DNA from: Azoarcus olearius
GTDB lineage: Bacteria > Pseudomonadota > Gammaproteobacteria > Burkholderiales > Rhodocyclaceae
Reading direction: 5' to 3'
Assembly (NCBI RefSeq): GCF_001682385.1
Contig: NZ_CP016210.1
Location: 248,001 to 312,000 of the forward strand
DNA: 64,000 nucleotides
Shown: one piece after another, positions 1 to 8,181 of the stretch
How the letters are laid out: each line of letters starts with the position of its first letter
Numbering within the stretch: position 1 is the stretch's first letter
Translations under genes and position numbers: made by a program
Notes under the pieces: model-generated
What the model saw: the letters and a program-made list of their open reading frames with translations, nothing else
What the model was told of the DNA's origin: nothing
Databases searched by the model: none

Positions 1-601
1 GCAGCGCGGGGCGCGCGAGCAGGCCGCAGATTGCGTTCAGCGCGGGCTGCGGCGAGGTATCGATCACCGCCTCGATGCGGGCACCGGCCTTGAGGTACTG
101 GCTGGCGACCAGGTAGAGCAGCGGGCCGGTGCCGCAGAACACGGTGCGGCTGCCGATGGCGCAGGCCTGCGCCTTCAGCGCGATCTGCGCCGCGCCCAGG
201 CTGTAGCAGCCGGCGCGGTTCCAGCCCGGCAGCGGCAGCAGGCGGTCGGTGGCGCCGCTGCAGACGATGAGCGCATCGAAGGGCAGCGCTTCGGCGCGCT
301 TGCCGCAGACCGTGTGGAGTTGGCCGTTGGCAATGTTCCAGGCGAGCGTCTCGGCGCGGTAGTCGATATGCGGGCGGAGCGCGTCGAAGGCGCGGTGCAG
401 GGCTTCGGCCTTGGCCGCCTCGCTGCCGTATAGCGTCGCGTAGGGTCGGCTGAAGTTGGGCGGCTGGCGGCGGTAGATCTGGCCGCCGTCGCGGCGGCCT
501 TCGTCGACGACCACCGGTCGCAGCCCGGCTTCCACCAGCGCTTCGGAGGCGCGCACCCCGGCGGGGCCGGCACCGACCACGATCACCCGCGGCGCGGCCA
601 T
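1..601 (-). CDS. FAD/NAD(P)-dependent oxidoreductase, HcnB/opine-oxidase-A-like (5' part)
   Basis: Partial gene: the start is inside the window, the 3' end lies beyond base 1. The roughly 200 visible residues begin with an FAD/NAD-binding Rossmann motif (VIVVGAGPAG, residues 6-15), followed by a DEGRRDGGQIYRR segment, and later a second nucleotide-binding region around VFCGTGPLLY. This arrangement is typical of the A/B flavoprotein subunits of hydrogen cyanide synthase, octopine/nopaline oxidase and related amino-acid or amine dehydrogenases. The ATG overlaps the end of the upstream 2Fe-2S gene by 19 bases, so the two are very likely one enzyme. I infer oxidation of an amine or imino acid, but the substrate is not readable from sequence, and the C-terminal half is missing. 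Confidence 0.8.
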   Translation of the reverse strand, partial: MAAPRVIVVGAGPAGVRASEALVEAGLRPVVVDEGRRDGGQIYRRQPPNFSRPYATLYGSEAAKAEALHRAFDALRPHIDYRAETLAWNIANGQLHTVCGKRAEALPFDALIVCSGATDRLLPLPGWNRAGCYSLGAAQIALKAQACAIGSRTVFCGTGPLLYLVASQYLKAGARIEAVIDTSPQPALNAICGLLARPAL

Positions 602-912
602 GTCGCCTCCTGCGGCTGGGTGAGGATGTCCATGCCGTCTTCCACCGGCGTCGAGCAGGCGCGCCAGCGTTCGCCCTGGGCGCCGCGCACCCAGCAGTCC
701 TGGCAGGCGCCCATCAGGCAGAAGCCGGCGCGCGCGCCGTCGCCGAATTCGGACTGGCGCAGGCGGCCGCCGTTGGCGAGCACCGCCACCAGCAGCGTGT
801 CGCCTTCAAGGGCTGTGGCGGGGCGGCCATCCACCCTCAGACCGACGGGGCGGCGGCCGGTTTCGGCGAGGCGGACGAAGCGCGGGGAACGCGGGGGCGT
901 GGAGGCGGGCAC
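583..912 (-). CDS. (2Fe-2S)-binding protein, HcnA/opine-oxidase-like small subunit
   Basis: A 109-residue protein if it starts at the GTG at 912, which sits 11 bases after the stop of the Lrp-type gene. No ATG is available in this frame between that stop and the domain. The sequence holds a ferredoxin-like Fer2_4 fold, with the cysteine cluster in GFCLMGACQDCWV and a later cysteine in WRACSTPV, matching the four cluster ligands. Proteins of this size are electron-transfer subunits of HcnABC-type cyanide synthases, opine oxidases and proline/amine dehydrogenases. It overlaps the downstream flavoprotein gene. The GTG start is my choice and has only moderate support; the domain assignment is firmer. 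Confidence 0.75.
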   Translation of the reverse strand: MPASTPPRSPRFVRLAETGRRPVGLRVDGRPATALEGDTLLVAVLANGGRLRQSEFGDGARAGFCLMGACQDCWVRGAQGERWRACSTPVEDGMDILTQPQEATWPRRG

Positions 913-923
913 GGCGGAAGGCG

Positions 924-1427
924 CTATTTGCTGGTGTCGACCACCCGTTCGATCGGGTAGTAGTTCTTGATGAAGGGCGACTTGATGACGATGTAGCTGA
1001 AGTACTTCTCGATGCCGATGCTGCGTTCGAGCAGGCCTTCGATGATGCTCTGGTAGTGGTTCACGCCCTGGGTCATGAACTTCAGCAGGTAGTCGTAGCC
1101 GCCGCTGACCAGATGGCATTCGAGGATCTCGTCGATGTTGCGGACGGCCGACTCGAAACGCATGAAGTCCTCGCGGCGGTGGTCGGCGAGCGTCACCTCG
1201 GTGAACACGGTCAGCATCTCGCCGAGCTTGTCGAGCTTCACCTGCGCGCCGTAGCCGGCGATGTAGCCGGCCTGCTCCAGGCGCTTGACCCGGATCAGGC
1301 AGGGGCTGGGCGACAGGCCGACGGCATCGGCCAGGTCCACGTTGGTGATGCGGCCGTTGCGCTGGAGCTGGCACAGGATGCGCAGGTCGAGCCGGTCGAG
1401 TTTGGGCATGGCGGTCGTGATGGTCAT
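924..1427 (-). CDS. Lrp/AsnC family transcriptional regulator
   Basis: A 167-residue protein of usual Lrp length. An N-terminal winged helix-turn-helix lies at about residues 9-60 (LDLRILCQLQRNGRITNVDL, then the recognition helix near SPSPCLIRVKRLE). It is followed by a RAM ligand-binding domain with the typical pattern HLVSGGYDYLLK. Proteins of this family bind an amino acid or related metabolite and usually control adjacent catabolic genes. Here it lies between an aminotransferase and the 2Fe-2S/flavoprotein pair, all in one direction, so local control of amine or amino-acid degradation is a reasonable inference. A second in-frame ATG at residue 7 is possible as start. Confidence 0.93.
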   Translation of the reverse strand: MTITTAMPKLDRLDLRILCQLQRNGRITNVDLADAVGLSPSPCLIRVKRLEQAGYIAGYGAQVKLDKLGEMLTVFTEVTLADHRREDFMRFESAVRNIDEILECHLVSGGYDYLLKFMTQGVNHYQSIIEGLLERSIGIEKYFSYIVIKSPFIKNYYPIERVVDTSK

Positions 1428-1501
1428 TGCGAACTACTTTCCGCACTGGAGCGGAGGTGATGGAGTCGGGCAGTGTCCAGCAAGATGCATGCCGCTGATC
1501 C

Positions 1502-2884
1502 TCAGGCCAGCGCGCGGCGCACGTCGGGGGCGTCCAGCACTTCGTCCAGGGTGCGCTTGAGGCGGGCGAAGAGCTGGGCGAAATTGTCCTCGGTGAAGCA
1601 CAGCGCTGGTGCGAAGCCGAGGATATGGTCGCCGAAGGAACGGAAGATCAGCCCGTTCTGGTAGCCGCTGCGGAACAGCCGGTCGGCCAAGCCCAGCGCC
1701 GGGTCGAAGGCGCGCTTGCTGGCCTTGTCGGCCACCAGCTCGACCGCGCCGAGCAGGCCGCGATGGCGGACGTCGCCGACCAGCGGGTGGTCGAGCATCT
1801 CGCCGAGGCCGGCGGCGAACACCGGTTCCATCGCTTGCGCATGGGCGAGGATGCCGCCTTCCTCGTACAGCCGGATCACCTCCAGCGCCACCGCGGCCGA
1901 GACCGGATGGCCGGAGTAGGTGGCGCCGTGGCCCACCAGCACGTTGGGGGCGGCGCCGTCGGCGATGCCGTTGTACACCTCGTCCGAGATCATCAGCGCA
2001 CCCATCGGCACATAGCCGGAGGTCAGGCCCTTGGCCATGGTCATCAGGTCGGGTTCGACGTCCTCGGCGAGGCAGGCGAACATCGGCCCGGTGCGGCCGA
2101 AACCGGTGATGACCTCGTCCACCACGAACAGGATACCCAGCTCGCGGCTGGCCTCGCGCATCGCTTTCAGCCAGCCCTTGGGCGGCACGATCACGCCGCC
2201 GGAGCCCTGCACCGGCTCGCAGAAGAAGGCGGCGACGTTGTCGGCGCCGAGTTCGGCCACCTTGGCGCGCAGCGCCGCCACCGAGGCCGCGATCACCGCC
2301 TGCGGGTCGTCGCCGACCGCGCTGCGGTAGGGGTAGGGCGAGGCGATGTAGTGCTGGTTGGGCAGCGGCACGTCGAAGCCGCGGTGGAAGGCCGGCAGCG
2401 CGGTCAGCCCCGAGCCGACCGAGGACGAGCCGTGGTAGCCGCGCTCGATGGCGATGAACTGCTTCTTCTGCGGCCGGCCGGTGGCGTTGTAGTAGTGGGT
2501 GATCAGGCGGATCGCCGCATCCACCGCTTCCGAGCCGCCCAGGGTCAGATAGGTGTGGCGCAGCGACTTCGGCGCGATCTCCGCGAGCTTGGCCGCCAGC
2601 CGGATCGCCGGTTCGCTGCCGAAGCCGAAGTAGCCGGTGGCGTAGGGCAGCTTGCGCATCTGCTTGGCCGCCGCCTGCACCACGCTCTCGTGGCCGTAGC
2701 CGATATTCACGCACCACAGCCCGGCGAAGGCGTCGAGCACCTCCTTGCCGTGGATGTCGCGCAGCCACACGCCGTCGTGGCCGCTGGCAAGCACGGTGGT
2801 GCCGCGCTGCTCGTGGCCGCGCCAGGCGGCGACAGGGTGGATGAGGTGTTTGCGGTCGAGGTCGAGCAGGGCGTCGGTGGTCAT
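1502..2884 (-). CDS. Class-III aminotransferase (omega-amino acid/putrescine:pyruvate type)
   Basis: A 460-residue PLP enzyme of fold type I, class III. Visible family marks are the cofactor segment LGGSEAVDAA (about residues 115-124), the aspartate in FVVDEVITGFGRTG, and the PLP lysine Lys285 in MTMAKGLTSGY. The N-terminal part (HPVAAWRGHEQRG, then DAFAGLWCVNIGYGH) resembles SpuC-like putrescine:pyruvate and beta-alanine/taurine:pyruvate aminotransferases. It would move the amino group of a terminal amine to pyruvate or a similar acceptor, giving an aldehyde. Neighbouring aldehyde dehydrogenases fit that role. The precise substrate is inferred only from family and context. Confidence 0.93.
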   Translation of the reverse strand: MTTDALLDLDRKHLIHPVAAWRGHEQRGTTVLASGHDGVWLRDIHGKEVLDAFAGLWCVNIGYGHESVVQAAAKQMRKLPYATGYFGFGSEPAIRLAAKLAEIAPKSLRHTYLTLGGSEAVDAAIRLITHYYNATGRPQKKQFIAIERGYHGSSSVGSGLTALPAFHRGFDVPLPNQHYIASPYPYRSAVGDDPQAVIAASVAALRAKVAELGADNVAAFFCEPVQGSGGVIVPPKGWLKAMREASRELGILFVVDEVITGFGRTGPMFACLAEDVEPDLMTMAKGLTSGYVPMGALMISDEVYNGIADGAAPNVLVGHGATYSGHPVSAAVALEVIRLYEEGGILAHAQAMEPVFAAGLGEMLDHPLVGDVRHRGLLGAVELVADKASKRAFDPALGLADRLFRSGYQNGLIFRSFGDHILGFAPALCFTEDNFAQLFARLKRTLDEVLDAPDVRRALA

Positions 2885-3060
2885 GATCGGGGCGGGGCGT
2901 TGTTCTGGATTCGATGGGTCCAGTTTAGGGTTGGCCCCGCAGCGGGTGCTGCGGCTTTGGCCCGGTGCGGCGAAGTGCTGTGCCGTTGTGCGGGGGCCGG
3001 CGGCATATCGTGCGGCGGTGGGGCTGGAGGGCTTGGCGGGCGCGGGGTTGGGGGTTTGTT

Positions 3061-3227
3061 CCCCTCCCCTTCAAGGGGGCGTAGGCGGGGTTTCGCAGAG
3101 CACCGCTCTGCGCCGCCGGAGCGGCGGAGCGAAGCGGAGACTCCCGGGCCAGGGTGGGGATGGGGTTAGACGTGGCGCGGAGCCCAGCCCCATCCCCCTC
3201 CTAGCCTCCCCCTTGAAGGGGGAGGAA
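3061..3227. repeat. Dispersed intergenic repeat, copy A (full form)
   Basis: Both ends carry a CCCCTTCAAGGGGG-type palindrome (3066-3080 and around 3207-3223), pointing inward as terminal inverted repeats. Inside are an 8+8 palindrome (GCAGAGCACCGCTCTGC, 3095-3111), a GGAGCGGCGGAGCGAAGCGGAG block and a GGGTGGGGATGGGGTT block. The same modules in the same order recur, reversed, at 13467-13648 and in shortened forms at 25713-25814 and 30079-30212. No coding capacity is visible. It could be a REP/MITE-like element; I know no family name for it. Confidence 0.75.
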
Positions 3228-3351
3228 CTAAAACCCTCCCCGGTCAGCTGCTTCCGGTGTCGTCACGGCAAGCGGTGAGTGTCGCCAAGTTCGATGGGGA
3301 TGTTTGGCGGGGAACAGGAAAGGAGTGGCGACCCGAGTCGGGGAAGAAGTG

Positions 3352-3385
3352 AAAAACCAGGAAACCGGACCGCTCTAACGGCCCG
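3352..3385 (-). terminator. Rho-independent terminator after the GNAT gene
   Basis: On the minus strand a 7-base stem (CGGGCCG paired with CGGTCCG, one G-U pair, loop TTAGAG) starts 6 bases after the GNAT stop codon. It is followed by GTTTCCTGG and a run of five T. Position and form fit an intrinsic terminator. Confidence 0.6.
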
Positions 3386-3390
3386 ATCAA

Positions 3391-4266
3391 TCACCCCAAT
3401 GCCTGGCTCAAGATCGCATACAGGCCCGTGTCCGTCCCGCGCCGGGGCATCTCGCCGCGGCTCATGATCGCCACCATCCCCACGCGGCGCAGGCCGATCT
3501 CTTCCAGCCATTCGACCAGCCCGCCGCCGGCTTCGACGTCGATGCGCAGGAATTTGCCCGCGCACAGGTTGGACCAGTGGGCGATCAGCGCCTTGGCGCT
3601 GGCGAGGCTGGGCGCCACCACCGGGCCGATGGCGTGGCCGCGGCCGAAGCGGCGCAGCACCGCGAAGCCCACCGCCTCGCCGTCGCGGTCCAGGACTACC
3701 GTTTCCGCGGTATCGAGCAGGGCGCGGATCGCTGCGCCGCGCGGCATGCCGCTGGCCTGGGCGTCGAGTTCGACCAGGCGGTCGCTGTCGCCGCGGCCGA
3801 GCGGGCGCAGGCGTTCGCCGGCGCCGGGCATCAGTAGCGGCGCCTGGCGCGCCTGGCCCTGGTGCTGGCGGATCTCGCCGTGGCGGACGAAGCCGAGGCG
3901 TTCATACAGGCCGCGGCCTTCGGCGGTGGCGTGCAGCATCACCGCGCGCTGGCCGGCGCTGTCGAGCAGGCCCTGCATCAGGCGCTGGCCGATGCGGCGG
4001 CCCTGCACCTGCGGCGCCACGATCACCATGCCGAATATCGCCTGGCTGTTGTCCCAGTGCCAGCCGAGCGCGGTGCCGACGACCTCGCCGTCGCGCGCCG
4101 CCACCAGACCCTGGCCGAGCGCGGCGACGAAGCGCCAGTCTTCCAGCCGGTGCGGCCAGCGCACCGCCACCGACAGCCCATGCGCGGCGTCGAGGTCGGC
4201 GGCTTCGAGGGGGCGCAGCGTTACGCCGTCCGCGCTGGTCTCGCGCAGCGCAATTTCTCCGATCAA
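3391..4266 (-). CDS. GNAT family N-acetyltransferase with two GNAT-like domains
   Basis: A 291-residue protein. Residues about 15-130 form a GNAT domain with the acetyl-CoA loop in VQGRRIGQRLMQGLL and the terminal YERLGF motif. Residues about 150-288 look like the Acetyltransf_18 domain often fused at the C terminus of such proteins. GNAT enzymes move an acetyl group from acetyl-CoA to an amine; the substrate here is unknown. Transcription converges on the aminotransferase operon in the same direction, but about 500 bases and a terminator separate them. Expression is probably independent. Confidence 0.88.
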   Translation of the reverse strand: MIGEIALRETSADGVTLRPLEAADLDAAHGLSVAVRWPHRLEDWRFVAALGQGLVAARDGEVVGTALGWHWDNSQAIFGMVIVAPQVQGRRIGQRLMQGLLDSAGQRAVMLHATAEGRGLYERLGFVRHGEIRQHQGQARQAPLLMPGAGERLRPLGRGDSDRLVELDAQASGMPRGAAIRALLDTAETVVLDRDGEAVGFAVLRRFGRGHAIGPVVAPSLASAKALIAHWSNLCAGKFLRIDVEAGGGLVEWLEEIGLRRVGMVAIMSRGEMPRRGTDTGLYAILSQALG

Positions 4267-4484
4267 GGTTCGTTCTCCAGCAGTGGGGCCGCCCCGATCA
4301 TCGTCAACCGCCGGGCGTGCGCGCTAGGACATTCTTGCCGTTGTGGCGCACTGAAGCACACAAAGCATCTTCGTTTGCCGGCGCCACCACAAGCGCAGCA
4401 AGCTGCCGCCGGCGGCGGGACTACCGCAGCATATGCGGCGGCCCCGCCACTAGCATCGTTGCATCAAGAAAGACGAGGTGTGCG

Positions 4485-5969
4485 ATGCCGATTTTTGATC
4501 CCGACCAGATCCAGGTGCCCGTCGGCCATTTCATAGGCGGGCGTCTGCAAACCCCTGCCGGCGCTGCGCTTGAAGTGCAGCGCCCGTCCGACGGCAAGGT
4601 GTATGCCGCATTGCCGGTGGCCGACGAGGCGTTGGTGGATATCGCCGCAGAAAATGCCTGGACGGCCTGGAAGGAGAGCGACTGGGCGCGCTGTGCGCCG
4701 CGCGACCGCGCCCGCGTGCTGCGGCGCTGGGCCGATCTGGTCGAAGCCGAGGCGCCGCGCCTGGGTGTGCTCGAAGCGCTCGGTTCCACCCGCCCGGTGC
4801 GCGACGCCATCGCCTGGGACGTGCCCTTCACCGCCGAGGGCCTGCGCTTCTTCGCCGAATACGCCGACAAGCTGGGCGGCGAGGTCGCCGCCACCCGCCA
4901 CGACCACCTCGGCATGGTGATCGCCGAACCCTACGGCCTGATCGGCGCGATCACGCCGTGGAATTTTCCGCTGGTGATGGTTTCGTGGAAGGTGGGCGCG
5001 GCGCTCGCCGCCGGCAACGCGGTGCTGCTGAAGCCTTCCGAGCTGACGCCTTTCAGCGCGCTGCGGCTGGCCGAGCTGGCCATCCAGGCCGGCGTGCCGG
5101 CCGGCATCTTCAATATCGTGCAGGGCGACGGGCGCACCACCGGCGAAGCCATCACCCGCCATCCGCGGGTGTCCAAGATGACCTTCACCGGCTCCACCCG
5201 CACCGGCGCCGCGATCATGTCGGCGTGTGCGCTGCACGGCCCCAAGCCGGTGACGCTGGAGCTGGGCGGCAAGAGCCCGCAGCTGGTGTTCGACGACGTG
5301 CGCGATCTCGACAAGCTCGCCGCCATCATCGCCGGCGCCATCACCGGCAACGCCGGCCAGGTCTGCGTCGCCGGCTCGCGGCTGATAGTGCAGCGCCGCG
5401 TCGCCGGCGCGCTGGTGGAACGCATCCGCGCGATCTTCGCCGCCCACCGGCCGGGCGCCACCTGGGACGAGGACGCCACCCTGCCGCCCATCATCTCGGC
5501 GCAGCAGGCGGCGCGCATAGCCGCCATCGTCGAGCGCGCGCAGGCCGCCGGCGGCCGGGTGCAGTGCGGCGGCCGCATCGTCGATGGCGGCTGCGGCGGC
5601 GCCTATTACCTGCCGACGCTGATCGATGGCGTCGATGCAGCCAACTCGGCGGTAAGCGAGGAAATCTTCGGTCCGGTACTCACCGTGCAGACCTTCGACG
5701 ACGAGGAAGAAGGCTTCGCGCTCGCCTCGCACGACAGCTACGGGCTGGCCGCCGGGGTGCACACCAGCGATGTCGGCCGCGCGATGCGAGCGGTGCGCCG
5801 CATCGAGGCCGGCACCGTGTGGGTGAACCGCTACGGCCGCTCCGCCGACTTCGTCATCCCCACCGGCGGCTACCACCAGTCGGGCATCGGCAAGGACCTC
5901 GGCCGCCAGGCGGTGGAGGCCAACCTGCGCTTCAAAAGCGTGCTGATGGACATCGGCTCGCCCCAATAA
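4485..5969 (+). CDS. NAD(P)-dependent aldehyde dehydrogenase
   Basis: I chose the ATG at 4485, preceded by a purine-rich AAGACGAGG, giving 494 residues, the normal length of the family; an upstream in-frame ATG would add a non-homologous tail. Family marks are ITPWNFPLVMV, the cofactor loop FTGSTRTG, the general base Glu259 in LELGGKSPQ and the nucleophile Cys294 in GQVCVAG, and the C-terminal EEIFGPVL. The enzyme oxidises an aldehyde to the carboxylic acid. Its location beside an aminotransferase, amine oxidase and amine-type importer suggests an aminoaldehyde or similar substrate, which is inference. Confidence 0.95.
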   Translation: MPIFDPDQIQVPVGHFIGGRLQTPAGAALEVQRPSDGKVYAALPVADEALVDIAAENAWTAWKESDWARCAPRDRARVLRRWADLVEAEAPRLGVLEALGSTRPVRDAIAWDVPFTAEGLRFFAEYADKLGGEVAATRHDHLGMVIAEPYGLIGAITPWNFPLVMVSWKVGAALAAGNAVLLKPSELTPFSALRLAELAIQAGVPAGIFNIVQGDGRTTGEAITRHPRVSKMTFTGSTRTGAAIMSACALHGPKPVTLELGGKSPQLVFDDVRDLDKLAAIIAGAITGNAGQVCVAGSRLIVQRRVAGALVERIRAIFAAHRPGATWDEDATLPPIISAQQAARIAAIVERAQAAGGRVQCGGRIVDGGCGGAYYLPTLIDGVDAANSAVSEEIFGPVLTVQTFDDEEEGFALASHDSYGLAAGVHTSDVGRAMRAVRRIEAGTVWVNRYGRSADFVIPTGGYHQSGIGKDLGRQAVEANLRFKSVLMDIGSPQ

Positions 5970-6084
5970 AGTGCCTCGCGCGAGGGCGTTCCGGCGCACC
6001 GCACAGCATTTCGTGCGGCGCCCGCAAAAGAACGGTTTTCACCTCGCGCACGGCCCCGAACGCCATATTTCATCCCGGACCCCA

Positions 6085-6093
6085 TGCTCTAAT
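6085..6093 (+). promoter_or_regulatory. Possible extended -10 promoter element before the HAD gene
   Basis: TGCTCTAAT has the TGN plus TCTAAT form of an extended -10 box and lies 74 bases before the HAD-gene start. No good -35 box sits at the right distance, so the call rests on this element alone. Confidence 0.3.
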
Positions 6094-6166
6094 CGATTCA
6101 CGCAACCCCTCCGCCAAAGGTCGCCACTCCCCCGGCCGGCGGCACGAACGACAGGAAATTTCGACC

Positions 6167-6832
6167 ATGACCTTCCGCCCCAAGTACATCACCTTCGACT
6201 GCTACGGCACCCTGATCCGCTTCCGCATGGGCGACACCGCGCGCGCCATGTACGCCGACCGCCTGCCGCCGGAACAGCTGGAACGCTTCGTGCACGACTT
6301 CAATGCCTACCGCCTCGATGAAGTGATGGGCGACTGGAAGCCCTACGTCGACATCCTCAAGAGCGCGCTGGAGCGCACCTGCAAGCGCCACGGCGTGAAG
6401 TACCTCGAGGAAGAAGGCCAGAAGTACTACGACCTGGTGCCGACCTGGGGCCCCAACCCGGACGTGCCGGAACCGCTCGCGGTGATCGCCAAGGAAATCC
6501 CGCTGGTGATCCTATCGAACGCCGCCAACGAACAGATCATGACCAACGTTGAAAAGCTCGGCGCGCCTTTCCACGCCGTCTATACCGCCGAACAGGCCCG
6601 CGCCTACAAGCCGCGCCTGCAAGCCTTCGAATACATGCTGGACCAGCTCGGCTGCGGCCCGGAAGACATCCTCCACGTGTCCTCCAGCCTGCGCTACGAC
6701 CTGATGTCGGCCGACGACCTCGGTATCAAGAACAAGGTCTTCGTGAACCGCGGCCACGATCCCGCCTGCGCCGCCTACAACTACACCGAGATCAAGGACA
6801 TCGGCGGCCTGCCCGCGCTGGTCGGCCTCTGA
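6167..6832 (+). CDS. HAD-superfamily hydrolase (haloacid dehalogenase type II-like)
   Basis: A 221-residue protein with the HAD motifs: nucleophile Asp11 in FDCYGTL, motif II Ser in VILSNAAN, motif III Lys in AYKPRL, and acidic residues in SADDLGI. Length and layout match type II 2-haloacid dehalogenases, but the conserved SSN segment near the active site reads SSSLRYD here, so the asparagine typical of true dehalogenases is absent. I therefore would not assign dehalogenation; a phosphatase-like or other hydrolytic role in the amine operon is equally possible. It starts a plus-strand run that continues into the amine oxidase and ABC importer genes. Confidence 0.85.
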   Translation: MTFRPKYITFDCYGTLIRFRMGDTARAMYADRLPPEQLERFVHDFNAYRLDEVMGDWKPYVDILKSALERTCKRHGVKYLEEEGQKYYDLVPTWGPNPDVPEPLAVIAKEIPLVILSNAANEQIMTNVEKLGAPFHAVYTAEQARAYKPRLQAFEYMLDQLGCGPEDILHVSSSLRYDLMSADDLGIKNKVFVNRGHDPACAAYNYTEIKDIGGLPALVGL

Positions 6833-6872
6833 TCCTGCTGTCTCCTTCCACCGCCACCCCGAACGAGCCGCG

Positions 6873-8165
6873 ATGAAACTCGAGTCCTACTGGACGGACA
6901 GCGCGCCGGCATTTGCCGGCGCCGATACCCCCCTGCCCAAGCGGGCCGACGTCGCCATCGTCGGCGGCGGCTTCACCGGCCTGTCGGCGGCGCTCGCGTT
7001 CGCCAAACGCGGCGCCTCGGTAGTGGTGCTGGAAGCGGGCGCGCTCGCCGGCGAAGCCTCGGGGCGCAACGGCGGCCATGTGAACAACGGCCTCGCGGTG
7101 GATTACGCCGCGCTCGCCGACAAGGTCGGCCGCGACCAGGCCCGCGCCTGGTATCACGCCTACGACGCCGCGGTGGACAGCGTGGCGCGGGTGGTGGAAG
7201 AAGAGGGCATCGCTTGCGATTTCGCCCGCAACGGCAAGCTCAAGCTGGCGGCGCGTCCCGCCCACTTCGAGGCGCTGGCGCGCGGCTTCGAGCAGCTGAA
7301 GAACGAGGTGGATCCCGATGTCGAACTGGTCGATGCCGCCGGGGTGCGCGACGAACTCGCCAGCGAACGCTATTGCGGCGGCATCCTGATCAAGAAGAGC
7401 GCGCAGATGCACATGGGGCGCTTCGCCGTCGGCCTGGCCGAAGCGGCGCAGCGCCACGGCGCGCGCATCCATACGAGCACCACGGTGACGCGGCTGGAGC
7501 GCCGCCGCAGCGAGGGCGTGCATGCCCACCGCGTGCACACCAGTGCCGGCAGTTTCGACGCCGCCCAGGTGCTGGTCGCCAGTGGTGCAACCCGCCACGG
7601 CGGCTTCGGCAGCTTCGGCTGGCTGCGGCGGCGCATCGTGCCGGTGGGCAGCTTCATCGTCGTCACCGCGCCGCTCGGCGCCGAACGGGCCGCCGCGCTG
7701 CTGCCGCGCCGGCGCACCTACACGACCACCGAGAACATCCACAACTACTTCCGCCTGACCCCGGACAACCGGCTGGTGTTCGGCGGCCGGGCGCGCTTCG
7801 CGATCTCCAGCCCGCAGTCCGACCTCAAGAGCGGCCACATCCTGCAGGCAGCGCTGGTGCGCACCTTCCCGCAGCTGGCCGATGTCGGCATCGACTACTG
7901 CTGGGGCGGGCTGGTGGACATGAGCCGCGACCGCCTGCCGCGCGCCGGCGAGCGCGACGGCCTGTTCTACTCGCTCGGCTACAGCGGCCACGGCACCCAG
8001 ATGTCGGTGCACATGGGCGGGATCATGGCCGAGGTGATGGCCGGCAACGCCGCCGCCAACCCCTGGCGCGATCTGCCCTGGCCGGCGATACCCGGCCACT
8101 TCGGCCCGCCCTGGTTCCTGCCGGCGGTCGGCCTGTACTACCGCCTCAAAGACACACTGGTCTGA
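6873..8165 (+). CDS. FAD-dependent amine/amino-acid oxidase (DAO family, PuuB-like)
   Basis: A 430-residue flavoprotein. The ADP-binding motif VAIVGGGFTGLSAA lies at about residues 26-39, followed by EASGRNGGHVNNG, a signature of the DAO group that includes gamma-glutamylputrescine oxidase and related enzymes. The C terminus contains GYSGHGTQMSVHMGG, which helps bind the flavin. Such enzymes oxidise secondary or primary amines with release of an aldehyde and hydrogen peroxide or reduced acceptor. It is 40 bases after the HAD gene and 16 bases before the binding-protein gene, so it is very likely co-transcribed with the importer. The exact substrate remains open. Confidence 0.9.
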   Translation: MKLESYWTDSAPAFAGADTPLPKRADVAIVGGGFTGLSAALAFAKRGASVVVLEAGALAGEASGRNGGHVNNGLAVDYAALADKVGRDQARAWYHAYDAAVDSVARVVEEEGIACDFARNGKLKLAARPAHFEALARGFEQLKNEVDPDVELVDAAGVRDELASERYCGGILIKKSAQMHMGRFAVGLAEAAQRHGARIHTSTTVTRLERRRSEGVHAHRVHTSAGSFDAAQVLVASGATRHGGFGSFGWLRRRIVPVGSFIVVTAPLGAERAAALLPRRRTYTTTENIHNYFRLTPDNRLVFGGRARFAISSPQSDLKSGHILQAALVRTFPQLADVGIDYCWGGLVDMSRDRLPRAGERDGLFYSLGYSGHGTQMSVHMGGIMAEVMAGNAAANPWRDLPWPAIPGHFGPPWFLPAVGLYYRLKDTLV

Positions 8166-8181
8166 CGTCGAGGCCGCTGCC

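Larger units (their letters stand above)
2885..3390. other. Gene-free stretch between aminotransferase and GNAT genes
   Basis: About 500 bases without a convincing gene. Reading frames that cross it on the plus strand are antisense or low-quality frames caused by high GC. It contains one full copy of the dispersed repeat at 3061-3227 and a likely minus-strand terminator for the GNAT gene at 3352-3385. The remainder (2885-3060 and 3228-3350) shows nothing I can name; the promoter of the aminotransferase should lie in the first part. Confidence 0.7.

Noticed and set aside
1625-3169. 514-residue plus-strand frame across the aminotransferase gene
   Set aside because: Antisense to a complete class-III aminotransferase with intact active-site motifs; composition is that of a shadow frame.
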